Below, piece by piece: positions 1 through 5,372 of a stretch of DNA of 8,805 nucleotides. Below the pieces are notes generated by a model that was not told where the DNA came from, did not search any database, and saw nothing but the letters and a program-made list of their open reading frames with translations. Each line of letters starts with the position of its first letter. The stretch's first letter is position 1. Origin of the DNA: Rhodospirillaceae bacterium UBA6608 (GTDB lineage Bacteria; Pseudomonadota; Alphaproteobacteria; Rhodospirillales_A; Casp-alpha2); NCBI GenBank assembly GCA_002433335.1, contig DJHY01000011.1:1-8805 (forward strand), given 5' to 3'. A program made the position numbers and the translations under genes.

Positions 1-339
1 GGCCAGGAAGAAGCCGTAGCGTCCTTCGGTCTGACCCGCGTAGGCGATGGTCATGCTCAACACGATGGTCGGAAGCAGGCCCACGACCTCAACCAACAGA
101 ATGAAGACCGCGACGGCCACGGAGACGCAGATGAATGCGCGCCGGTTGCCGGGGCGGGATTGCTCGCGCGGCGCGAACAGAAATGAATAAAGCGAAATGG
201 CGATCAGCAGCGACGACAGGATCAACGGATAAACCGCCGATCCGACGTTCGCCAACGACCCGAAATTGAAGTCGAGCGCGAAATAGAATGCCGCGGCGCC
301 CAACGCCGCGATAAACAGCCACGATATGTCTCTTGCCAT
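1..339 (-). CDS. tctB: TctB-family small membrane subunit of a tripartite tricarboxylate-type transporter (partial, C-terminus off left edge)
   Basis: The frame is open from an ATG at 339-337 to the window edge, giving the first 113 residues. It reads as a small hydrophobic integral membrane protein. Predicted membrane segments lie near residues 7-22, 36-55 and 68-88, and a fourth begins near 89. The loop motif Gly-Ser-Ala-Val-Tyr-Pro at about 32-37 just before the second helix resembles the 'G-x-A-x-x-P' signature of TctB proteins, which are usually 140-180 aa with four helices. In this family TctB partners the large permease TctA and the periplasmic binding protein TctC in secondary, cation-driven uptake of carboxylates and similar solutes. 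A purine-rich ribosome site (AGGGGAGAGG) precedes the start. The gene lies 93 bp downstream of the binding-protein gene on the same strand, the usual tctCBA order, so tctA is expected beyond position 1. The family call rests on topology, motif and neighbour; the substrate is unknown. Confidence 0.88.
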   Translation of the reverse strand, partial: MARDISWLFIAALGAAAFYFALDFNFGSLANVGSAVYPLILSSLLIAISLYSFLFAPREQSRPGNRRAFICVSVAVAVFILLVEVVGLLPTIVLSMTIAYAGQTEGRYGFFLA

Positions 340-365
340 GTCCCTCTCCCCTGGGATCAAGCGTC

Positions 366-416
366 GTCGGATCCGACCGTGCGGGGACGGCGCGCCATTT
401 GAGCGTGCCGTCCCGC
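366..416 (-). repeat. Two adjacent inverted repeats between tctC and tctB (possible mRNA processing or attenuation hairpin)
   Basis: The 93-bp gap between the binding-protein stop codon and the tctB start holds a strong stem-loop at 381-416. Arm 384-391 (GGGACGGC) pairs with 407-414. Pairs 392-395/403-406 extend it inward (one of them G-U) to a 7-nt loop, and 381-382/415-416 extend it outward past a bulged G at 383. Next to it, 366-377 is a perfect 12-bp palindrome (GTCGGATCCGAC). No T-run follows in the tctC reading direction, so this is not a textbook intrinsic terminator. Stable hairpins after a periplasmic binding-protein gene commonly protect the upstream mRNA or reduce read-through, keeping the binding protein in excess over the membrane subunits. 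That role is inference here. Confidence 0.6.
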
Positions 417-432
417 GCGGATGTTCGGGCGA

Positions 433-1419
433 TTATTTTTTCTTTTTGAAGACTGGATTATCCAGGACGTTGGCCCACCATTTCAACTGGGCCTGCATGT
501 AGGTTCCGAACTGTTCCGGGGAGTCGGAAATCTCGATTTCGGAGCCGATGCCTTTAAGGCGCTCAAGAACCTTCGGCGAGTCCTGGGCCGCTTTCATACC
601 CGCGAACAGTCGGTCGATCGCTGCCTTGGGCGTGCCGGCCGGAGCCAGAAGCCCGAACCAGGATCCCATTTCCATTCCCTCCAGGCCCGCTTCCGAAGTG
701 GTCGGCACGTCCGGCAGCAAGGCCGAGCGTTTGGCGGCGCCCAACGCCATGGGGCGCAGCGCCCCGGACTGAACGTGAGGCAGGATCTTAGGGATGTTGT
801 TCATGTAGACCTGAATGCGCCCCGCGACAGCGTCGTTCAGGGCCGGTCCCGCGCCCTTGTAGGGCACATGGGTCAGCTTGGAGCCGGTCTTCTGGTTGTA
901 AAGCTCGCCAGCGACATGGGCCAGGGTGCCGATCCCGCCAGAGGCGAAATTGAAATCGACCTTGCCTGAAGAGGTCAGGGCGATCAGCTCCTTGAGGTTT
1001 TTGGCCTCGACCGAGGGATGAGCAACGATCAACAAGGACGAAACGACCCCGACGCTGATCGGCGCGAAATCCTTGATCGGGTCGTACTTGATCTTCCGCA
1101 GGTTCGGATTGATCGAATGGGAGCCTGCGGTCGCGAACAATAGGGTGTAGCCGTCGGGCTTGGCGCCCGCAACCAGGGCCGCGCCGATGGTGCCGCCGCC
1201 GCCGCCCCGATTTTCGACAACCACGGGGTTGCCCAAGGCTTCCTGAAGGTGGTCGGCGAAGATGCGGGCGATGACGTCGGTGTTGCCGCCGGCCTTGTAC
1301 GGGACGACGATCTTGATGGTCTGTTCGGGGTATTCGGCATGAACGGGTTGTGCCGCGGCAATCCCCAACGCCGCTGCGAAAAAGGCGTACTTCGAGTGTT
1401 TAAGAATAGATTTGAACAT
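433..1419 (-). CDS. tctC: Periplasmic solute-binding protein of the TctC/Bug family (tripartite tricarboxylate transporter receptor)
   Basis: This 328-aa protein is full length for the family (about 320-330 aa). Residues 1-28 form a Sec signal peptide: basic start, hydrophobic run around 11-23, and a probable cut after Val-His-Ala-28. The mature part opens with Tyr-Pro-Glu-Gln and carries Bug/TctC hallmarks: the VPYKAGGNTD ligand-loop segment near 39-48, the V-V-V-E-N-R-G-G-G-G motif near 66-75, P-D-G-Y-T-L-L near 88-94, Y-D-P-I-K-D-F near 111-117, and H-V-P-Y-K-G-A-G-P-A around 185-194. These proteins bind carboxylates or other small solutes in the periplasm and deliver them to TctA/TctB. 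The substrate cannot be read from sequence because the family has diversified widely. A strong ribosome site (GGGAGGA) precedes the ATG. tctB follows 93 bp downstream and a LysR-type regulator is divergent, so substrate-responsive control is likely. The C-terminus is a run of lysines. Confidence 0.95.
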   Translation of the reverse strand: MFKSILKHSKYAFFAAALGIAAAQPVHAEYPEQTIKIVVPYKAGGNTDVIARIFADHLQEALGNPVVVENRGGGGGTIGAALVAGAKPDGYTLLFATAGSHSINPNLRKIKYDPIKDFAPISVGVVSSLLIVAHPSVEAKNLKELIALTSSGKVDFNFASGGIGTLAHVAGELYNQKTGSKLTHVPYKGAGPALNDAVAGRIQVYMNNIPKILPHVQSGALRPMALGAAKRSALLPDVPTTSEAGLEGMEMGSWFGLLAPAGTPKAAIDRLFAGMKAAQDSPKVLERLKGIGSEIEISDSPEQFGTYMQAQLKWWANVLDNPVFKKKK

Positions 1420-1444
1420 TGGTTTCCTCCCAGTTTTGGGTCAT

Positions 1445-1504
1445 TTTCCGGAAACCAAACACGCTTGCGGCCTTTGTCACTATTTCAATCTCGCTATACC
1501 GCAA
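1445..1504. promoter_or_regulatory. Dyad elements in the tctC / LysR-regulator divergent region (candidate operator)
   Basis: The 188-bp divergent gap contains a perfect 10-bp palindrome TTTCCGGAAA at 1445-1454, just upstream of the tctC ribosome site. It also contains an inverted pair TTGCGG (1465-1470) and CCGCAA (1499-1504), 28 bp apart. LysR-type regulators usually bind dyads in the gap between their own gene and a divergent target, with a T-N11-A core. These elements lie downstream of the predicted tctC start point, a position better suited to repression or autoregulation than to classical activation. The repeats are visible; which protein binds them is inference. Confidence 0.35.
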
Positions 1505-1513
1505 ACGAATTTG

Positions 1514-1543
1514 TTTATACTGGCGGCATGTGAAAATCTTCAA
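1514..1543 (-). promoter_or_regulatory. Sigma-70-type promoter for tctC, overlapping a plus-strand -10-like element
   Basis: On the minus strand, -35 TTGAAG (1543-1538) and -10 TATAAA (1519-1514) are separated by 18 bp. They match the consensus at 4/6 and 5/6 positions. Transcription would start near 1507 and leave a leader of about 88 nt before tctC. On the plus strand, TATACT at 1516-1521 overlaps the same -10 and could serve the divergent regulator gene, although no good -35 is seen for it. Overlapping back-to-back promoters are typical of LysR-type regulator/target pairs. Confidence 0.5.
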
Positions 1544-1594
1544 ACAGGGCGGTGGCAACCACTGGCCGCCGATTACGGGCGGGGATCCGCATCC

Positions 1595-1610
1595 GAAGGA
1601 CAGGCCTGTG
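1595..1610 (+). promoter_or_regulatory. Ribosome site GAAGGA and GTG start that fix the 5' end of the LysR-type gene
   Basis: GAAGGA at 1595-1600 lies 7 nt ahead of an in-frame GTG at 1608-1610. The open frame extends upstream to an ATG at 1419. That extension would cross the tctC promoter, has no comparable ribosome site, and encodes sequence unlike any LysR N-terminus. The GTG starts the protein ten residues before the first HTH domain, as expected. Confidence 0.75.
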
Positions 1611-2840
1611 TCGAACGATACGGATAAGAATTTCTCTCTCCGGCATCTGGGCATTTTCCTGTCGGTTCTGGAGTATGGCCGGATCGCCCTGGCGGGCGAG
1701 CGTCTACGTCGCAGTCCGTCCGCCGTTTCGCGGTCCATCGCCCTGGTCGAAGAACGGTTCGGTAGGCCGCTGATCAGCCGCGCCCAGGATGGGATTGCGC
1801 CGACCCCGGTCGGAACCCTGGTCGCCGAACGCTGCCGTATCATTCAAGACGAATTGGAAGACCTGCGGGCCTTGTTGCTGAAAGGGCATGAAACCGGGGC
1901 TAGGGAAAACGCCTCGGTCTTTCAGATGCATGTCGACGTGTCGCGCCTGCGGGCTTTGGTCGCGGTTCACGATTTCGGCTCGGTCAACCGGGCGTCGCAG
2001 GTTCTGGGCGTGACCCAGCCGGCGATTTCGACCTCGATCCGCAGCCTTGAAACGGACCTGGGGGTCGATCTGTTTTCGCGTGCGCCGTCGGGCATGATCG
2101 CGACACCGGCGGGCGTGGCCAGCACCCTGAGCTTCAAGCGCGTCTTGGCGGAACTGCGCAGGATTGACGACGACGTAACTTCGTTCGACGGCGAATCCGC
2201 GGGCCTGGTTTGTGTCGGCGGGCTGGCCTATTCGCGCAACGCCCTGCTGCCGGAGGCGATCGACCGGGTCCTGACGCATTTCCCCAAAATCGTGGTGCGA
2301 ACGGTCGAAGGGCCGATCGGATCATTGATCGCGGGTATGCACGCCGGGGAAATCGACGTGCTGATCTGCGCCGAGCCGAACCCCGCGCTGTTGGAAGGGG
2401 TCGCGGTCGAACCGATCGCGCACGACCCCATGGCGCTGTTCGTGGCTGACAGCCACCCCTTGGCCGGGCGACGCGGCCTCAGCGCCGAGGAATTGATAGA
2501 ACATCCGTTCATTCTGCCGCCTTTCGGCAGCATCACCCGCGAGTTGCTGGAACAGGTTTTTGTGGAAAACGTCGGCAAGCCGCCCAAGGGCGCGGTCGAG
2601 ACAAGCTCCAGCGCCGTGATCCGTTACCTGCTGCACCATTCCAAGCTGATCTCGTTCCGGTCGATGATCGAGTTCAGCGCCGATACGGCATCGGGAAATA
2701 TCATGCCCCTGGACCTGGCGTTCGAATTGCCGGCGCGCACCATCTGCCTGTTGCAGCACCACGGTGTACGGCAGACGGTGGCGGTCGGCGAATTCATGTC
2801 GGCCGTGCGGCAGGTCGTCGTGGAAAACAAACCTGCCTAG
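1608..2840 (+). CDS. LysR-type transcriptional regulator with tandem HTH domains
   Basis: From the GTG start this is a 410-aa DNA-binding regulator, about 100 residues longer than the usual 300. The extra length is a second winged-helix domain. The first HTH spans about 11-70 (A-x-x-L-R-R-S-P-S-A-V-S-R-S-I-A-L-V-E) and the second about 112-171 (A-S-Q-V-L-G-V-T-Q-P-A-I-S-T-S-I-R-S-L-E). Both end with a 'P-x-G' wing signature (T66-P-V-G, T166-P-A-G). The second is nearer the LysR consensus. From about 197 onward comes a periplasmic-binding-protein-like effector domain, with 'E-I-D-V-L-I' around 248-253 as seen in LysR effector folds. The gene is divergent from tctC, so it most likely senses the transported solute or a metabolite and controls the transporter. 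It converges on the crotonase-like gene with only 6 bp between stop codons. Family call secure; target and effector are inferred or unknown. Confidence 0.93.
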   Translation: MSNDTDKNFSLRHLGIFLSVLEYGRIALAGERLRRSPSAVSRSIALVEERFGRPLISRAQDGIAPTPVGTLVAERCRIIQDELEDLRALLLKGHETGARENASVFQMHVDVSRLRALVAVHDFGSVNRASQVLGVTQPAISTSIRSLETDLGVDLFSRAPSGMIATPAGVASTLSFKRVLAELRRIDDDVTSFDGESAGLVCVGGLAYSRNALLPEAIDRVLTHFPKIVVRTVEGPIGSLIAGMHAGEIDVLICAEPNPALLEGVAVEPIAHDPMALFVADSHPLAGRRGLSAEELIEHPFILPPFGSITRELLEQVFVENVGKPPKGAVETSSSAVIRYLLHHSKLISFRSMIEFSADTASGNIMPLDLAFELPARTICLLQHHGVRQTVAVGEFMSAVRQVVVENKPA

Positions 2841-2846
2841 CGGCGA

Positions 2847-3662
2847 TCAATTGCCTTTGAAGTCCGGCTTGCGCTTATCCGCGAAGGCGCTGACGCCTTC
2901 GTAGAAATCATTGGTCCGCGTGTTGCGGATGAATGCCGCCTTTTCGGCGTCCAACTGGTCGGCCAGGCTATTGTGCCAGGAGGCGTTCAATAGGGCCTTG
3001 GCTTCGGCATTGGCGCGTCCGGCGGCTTTGGCCAGACGGGCGGCCAACTTGTCCGTTTCGGCTTCCAGGTCGGCGGAGGGTACGATCCGGTTGATCAGGC
3101 CCCAGTCGAGCGCGTCCTGCGCCGTGAACCGGTCGCCCAACAGCGCGATCTCCATCGCCTTCTTCATGCCGACGGTACGCGGCAGGGAATAGGTCGACCC
3201 GCCATCCGGGCTGGTCCCGATGTGGCAGTACGCCAGGGTGAAGAACGCATCGTCGGCGACCAGCGCCAAGTCGCAGGCCAGCATCAGGCTGACCCCGGCC
3301 CCGGCGGCGGCCCCCCGGACCGAGGCGATGATCGGCTGCGGCATGGCGCGCATGTTTTCGACCGTTGCGTGAACACGGGTCAGGCGGGCGTCGAACTGTT
3401 CCGAGGTTTTATCGCGGTCCGGCTCTTCGTCCAGCATGGTCTTGAACGCCTTGACGTCGCCGCCGGCCATGAAGTGGTCGCCCTGACCCTTCAGGATCAC
3501 GACCCGCACGTCCTTGGACTCGCGCAGTTGGTCGGTGATCTCCTTCATCGCCTTCATGACGTCGATGCTGATGGCGTTCAGCGCCTGCGGGCGGTTGAAG
3601 GTAACGCGGCAGATGCCGTCACGGACTTCGGTGAGAACCGTATCGTTGGGGGAGGTGACCAT
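2847..3662 (-). CDS. Enoyl-CoA hydratase/isomerase (crotonase) superfamily protein lacking the hydratase glutamates
   Basis: This 271-aa protein has the length and layout of the crotonase superfamily, whose cytoplasmic enzymes act on acyl-CoA thioesters through an oxyanion hole. Visible motifs are N-R-P-Q-A-L-N-A (23-30), M-A-G-G-D-V-K-A-F (65-73, first oxyanion-hole strand), V-R-G-A-A-A-G-A-G-V-S-L (115-126, second) and I-G-T-S-P-D-G-G-S-T-Y-S-L-P-R (148-162). Aligned by eye to rat crotonase, catalytic Glu144 is Ser125 and Glu164 is Tyr145, so ordinary hydration is unlikely. Asp153 sits where 4-chlorobenzoyl-CoA dehalogenase has its nucleophilic Asp, and similar Asp-containing motifs occur in isomerase-type members (PaaG/ECI-like). 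An isomerase or another CoA-thioester reaction is therefore more plausible than hydratase. The ribosome site AAGGAG lies 9 nt before the ATG. The acetyltransferase gene ends 45 bp upstream on the same strand, so the two may be cotranscribed. Superfamily certain, reaction unknown. Confidence 0.9.
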   Translation of the reverse strand: MVTSPNDTVLTEVRDGICRVTFNRPQALNAISIDVMKAMKEITDQLRESKDVRVVILKGQGDHFMAGGDVKAFKTMLDEEPDRDKTSEQFDARLTRVHATVENMRAMPQPIIASVRGAAAGAGVSLMLACDLALVADDAFFTLAYCHIGTSPDGGSTYSLPRTVGMKKAMEIALLGDRFTAQDALDWGLINRIVPSADLEAETDKLAARLAKAAGRANAEAKALLNASWHNSLADQLDAEKAAFIRNTRTNDFYEGVSAFADKRKPDFKGN

Positions 3663-3707
3663 GGATGAGGGCTCCTTGTTGGTTTTTGCGACCTTGCGGC
3701 GGCCGCC

Positions 3708-4190
3708 TTATTCACTGGGCGTGGTTGAAAGCTCTTTGCGGTAGCAGACAAAACCGGAATGCGTGGCGACCTGATCGTAAAGGCGCATCGCCGTCGCGTT
3801 GGTTTCATGCGTGTGCCAATACACACGCGGCGATCCGGCTTCGCGGGCGCGTTCGTAGACTTCTTCGATCAGCGCCTTGCCGACACCCTGGCCGCGGACC
3901 TCGGGGTCGGTGAACAGATCGTGCAAGTAACAAATCGGCCCCCGCATTACCGAATGGCGATGGAAAACATAATGGACGAGGCCGACCAACCGCCCGTCCT
4001 TGTCCTCGGCGACGATCGCATGGATCGGCTCATAGCCATCGAAGAACCGATCCCAGGTCAGGCGGGTCATTTCCTCGGAGACGGCGAGCGGGCCGGTGCG
4101 TTTGTAAAAGGCGTTGTACCCGTCCCACAGGCGGTGCCAGGCGTCATAATCCTCGCGCTTGGGCGAGCGTAGGGTCAGGTTGATGGCCAA
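3708..4190 (-). CDS. GNAT-family N-acetyltransferase (TTG start)
   Basis: Starting at a TTG (4190-4188), the protein is 160 aa, a normal size for a single GNAT domain transferring acetyl from acetyl-CoA to an amine. The start gives N-L-T-L-R-S-P-K-R-E-D-Y (4-15), the usual first GNAT strand. L-W-D-G-Y-N-A-F-Y follows at 21-29. Motif A is L-F-T-D-P-E-V-R-G-Q-G-V-G-K-A-L (92-107), including the R/Q-G-x-G-x-G/A pyrophosphate loop, and N-A-T-A-M-R-L-Y-D at 131-139 is motif B. The open frame continues upstream to 4772, but that part is antisense to the HAD gene and has no GNAT similarity. No ATG or GTG suits the domain, and the ribosome site ahead of the TTG is weak, so the exact start is the least certain point. 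The crotonase-like gene follows after 45 bp. The acceptor is unknown: a small amine, amino acid or protein. Confidence 0.85.
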   Translation of the reverse strand: MAINLTLRSPKREDYDAWHRLWDGYNAFYKRTGPLAVSEEMTRLTWDRFFDGYEPIHAIVAEDKDGRLVGLVHYVFHRHSVMRGPICYLHDLFTDPEVRGQGVGKALIEEVYERAREAGSPRVYWHTHETNATAMRLYDQVATHSGFVCYRKELSTTPSE

Positions 4191-4292
4191 GGTGGAAGTC
4201 CGATGCGGCTTGTGGCGGGAAAAGGAATGTGGCGAGATTAACTCAGCTCCTTTTCGGGGCCAACAAAACACATCCGGAATTGGGAGGAATCC

Positions 4293-5009
4293 ATGCCTGC
4301 TACCGACGTGAAAGTGATCTTCTTCGACGTGTTCGGAACGGTCGTCGATTGGCGGTCGAGTCTGTTGGGATTGCTGGACGATTTCGGCAAACGGCACGGG
4401 ATCGATACGGATTGGCCCGGGTTCCTGACCGCGTGGAAGGCCGGATACCGCCCCGCCATGGATGCGGTTATTTCGGGCGAAAGGCCCTATTTCAACCTGG
4501 ATGAAATGTATCTGGAGCGCATGAACCAGGTGGTGGGCGATTTCGGTCTGGCGGACCTGAGCGACGTACAGAAACAAGAAATCCTGCACCTTTGGCTGCA
4601 AATCAATCCCTGGCCCGACGCGGTCGAAGGACTGACGCGGCTGTCGCGGAAATATACCCTGGTGACCCTGTCCAACGGGTCGTTCGCCTGGCTGACGGCA
4701 ATCTGCAAGCATGGCGGCCTGCCGTTCGACGCGATCCTGACGGCGGAAAACGCCGAGGTCTACAAACCCCATCCCCGCTGTTATCTGACGGCGATCCGCC
4801 TAATGGGCATGGCCGATACGCCGGAACGCTGCATGTTGACGGCCTGTCATAACTACGATTTGGAAGCCGCACGCAGCCACGGCATGCAGACAGCCTTCCT
4901 GCCGCGTAAGGAATATGGCCCCGACCAAGAAGCGGATCAGGCGCCGGAAAGCGATTGGACCGTGGTCGGTCGCGACCTTATCGGCGTGGCCGAAGCCATG
5001 GGATGCTGA
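4293..5009 (+). CDS. HAD-superfamily hydrolase, haloacid dehalogenase type II-like
   Basis: This 238-aa protein matches the length of type II 2-haloacid dehalogenases, cytoplasmic enzymes that hydrolyse L-2-haloacids through an aspartyl ester. Motif I is F-F-D-V-F-G-T-V-V-D-W (10-20) with nucleophile Asp12. A cap domain covers roughly 18-100. Motif II is T-L-S-N-G-S (125-130) with Ser127 and Asn128, and motif III is V-Y-K-P-H-P (156-161) with Lys158. Motif IV reads T-A-C-H-N-Y-D-L (183-190), with Asp189 kept. By-eye comparison with L-DEX places Ala184 and His186 at its active-site Ser175 and Asn177. Such changes occur in many HAD proteins annotated as dehalogenases without proof, so the true substrate may be a different acid or a phosphate ester. 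The ribosome site GGGAGGA lies 5 nt before the ATG. The gene is divergent from the acetyltransferase and its stop codon lies in the stem of a probable terminator. Confidence 0.9.
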   Translation: MPATDVKVIFFDVFGTVVDWRSSLLGLLDDFGKRHGIDTDWPGFLTAWKAGYRPAMDAVISGERPYFNLDEMYLERMNQVVGDFGLADLSDVQKQEILHLWLQINPWPDAVEGLTRLSRKYTLVTLSNGSFAWLTAICKHGGLPFDAILTAENAEVYKPHPRCYLTAIRLMGMADTPERCMLTACHNYDLEAARSHGMQTAFLPRKEYGPDQEADQAPESDWTVVGRDLIGVAEAMGC

Positions 5010-5037
5010 ACGGCGCCGATTGCGCCTTCATCTTTTT
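5007..5037 (+). terminator. Probable intrinsic terminator of the HAD gene
   Basis: GGCGC (5012-5016) and GCGCC (5022-5026) form a GC stem around a 5-nt loop (CGATT). TGAA (5007-5010) and TTCA (5027-5030) extend it past one bulged C. TCTTTTT follows at 5031-5037. The gene's TGA stop is part of the stem. The short GC core makes it moderate in strength. Confidence 0.6.
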
Positions 5038-5122
5038 GTAGAAAAATCTAATATATTAATTCATGGTCGAAGGTGCCTGACCGTGAAGGTCAGTTGCGTG
5101 CGGTCGCAAAGTGAAGGCGGTT

Positions 5123-5137
5123 TTCTCAAATTGAGAA
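5123..5137. promoter_or_regulatory. Palindrome TTCTCAA-a-TTGAGAA, candidate upstream activator site
   Basis: The 7-bp arms are perfect around a single A. The dyad lies about 150 bp upstream of the sigma-54 -24 element, within the usual range for enhancer-binding-protein sites. CGCAAA (5105-5110) and TTTGCG (5140-5145) flank it. A 5-bp stem followed by TTTTT (5138-5142) could alternatively be a weak terminator backing up the one at 5007. The repeat is visible; the role is inference. Confidence 0.35.
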
Positions 5138-5265
5138 TTTTTGCGTTATCGGGATAGCCTGAGAATAAGATGGTAGGCAGTATCTGATGCGCACTCCGAC
5201 GTTTTCGCGATGATTCATTGAGCCAATGGCGGCTATTCGAGTTGTAAAACAAGGAATTACCGACA

Positions 5266-5281
5266 ATTCGAAGGTTCGAAT
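5266..5281. promoter_or_regulatory. Perfect inverted repeat ATTCGAA-gg-TTCGAAT, candidate operator at the sigma-54 promoter
   Basis: Both 7-bp arms match exactly around a GG spacer. The repeat ends 4 bp before the TGGCA of the sigma-54 promoter, covering roughly -45 to -30. A related half-site, ATTCGA, occurs at about 5235-5240. A protein bound here could block the sigma-54 holoenzyme or help it load. No binding protein can be named from the sequence. Confidence 0.45.
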
Positions 5282-5284
5282 GAG

Positions 5285-5300
5285 TGGCATTGTTCTTGCT
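5285..5300 (+). promoter_or_regulatory. Sigma-54 (RpoN) promoter of the chemoreceptor operon
   Basis: TGGCATTGTTCTTGCT matches the RpoN consensus TGGCAC-N5-TTGCW at all positions except one. The invariant GG (5286-5287) and GC (5298-5299) are exactly 10 nt apart. Transcription would start near 5311, about 62 nt ahead of the chemoreceptor ATG. Such promoters require an AAA+ enhancer-binding activator. The position in an intergenic region and the correct orientation make a chance match unlikely. Confidence 0.75.
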
Positions 5301-5372
5301 TGAAGGCGACGAAGTGACTGGGATTTCACGGAGCCGCGCAAGGCTTCCGAATCAAGACGGGGTAGGTGAACT

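Larger units (their letters stand above)
5010..5372. other. Non-coding region upstream of the chemoreceptor gene
   Basis: This 363-bp stretch has no credible coding frame and is clearly more AT-rich than the genes around it, especially 5031-5065. It begins with the HAD terminator and ends with a sigma-54 promoter and leader. Between them are three dyads: a small hairpin CTGACC/GGTCAG (5077-5082/5088-5093), a palindrome at 5123-5137 and another at 5266-5281. No convincing sigma-70 promoter was found. The long spacing fits a sigma-54 promoter that needs distal activator sites. Confidence 0.7.

Noticed and set aside
421..969. 182-codon plus-strand frame opposite tctC
   Set aside because: It is antisense to a clear TctC family protein and has no recognisable features.
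1419..1607. Upstream extension of the LysR-type frame to an ATG at 1419
   Set aside because: It would cross the tctC promoter and overlap the tctC start codon, lacks a good ribosome site and looks non-coding; the GTG at 1608 has a proper site and fits the domain start.
4191..4772. Upstream extension of the GNAT frame to an ATG at 4772 (354 aa)
   Set aside because: The extension lies antisense to the HAD gene and shows no domain; the GNAT fold begins right after the TTG at 4190.
5077..5093. CTGACC/GGTCAG hairpin in the non-coding region
   Set aside because: The 6-bp stem is short, has no U-run and no clear relation to a gene; it may be chance, so it is only mentioned within the region entry.
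5131..5159. TTGAGA as a -35 box of a sigma-70 promoter for the chemoreceptor
   Set aside because: No acceptable -10 hexamer lies 16-18 bp downstream, and the TTGAGA belongs to the palindrome at 5123-5137.
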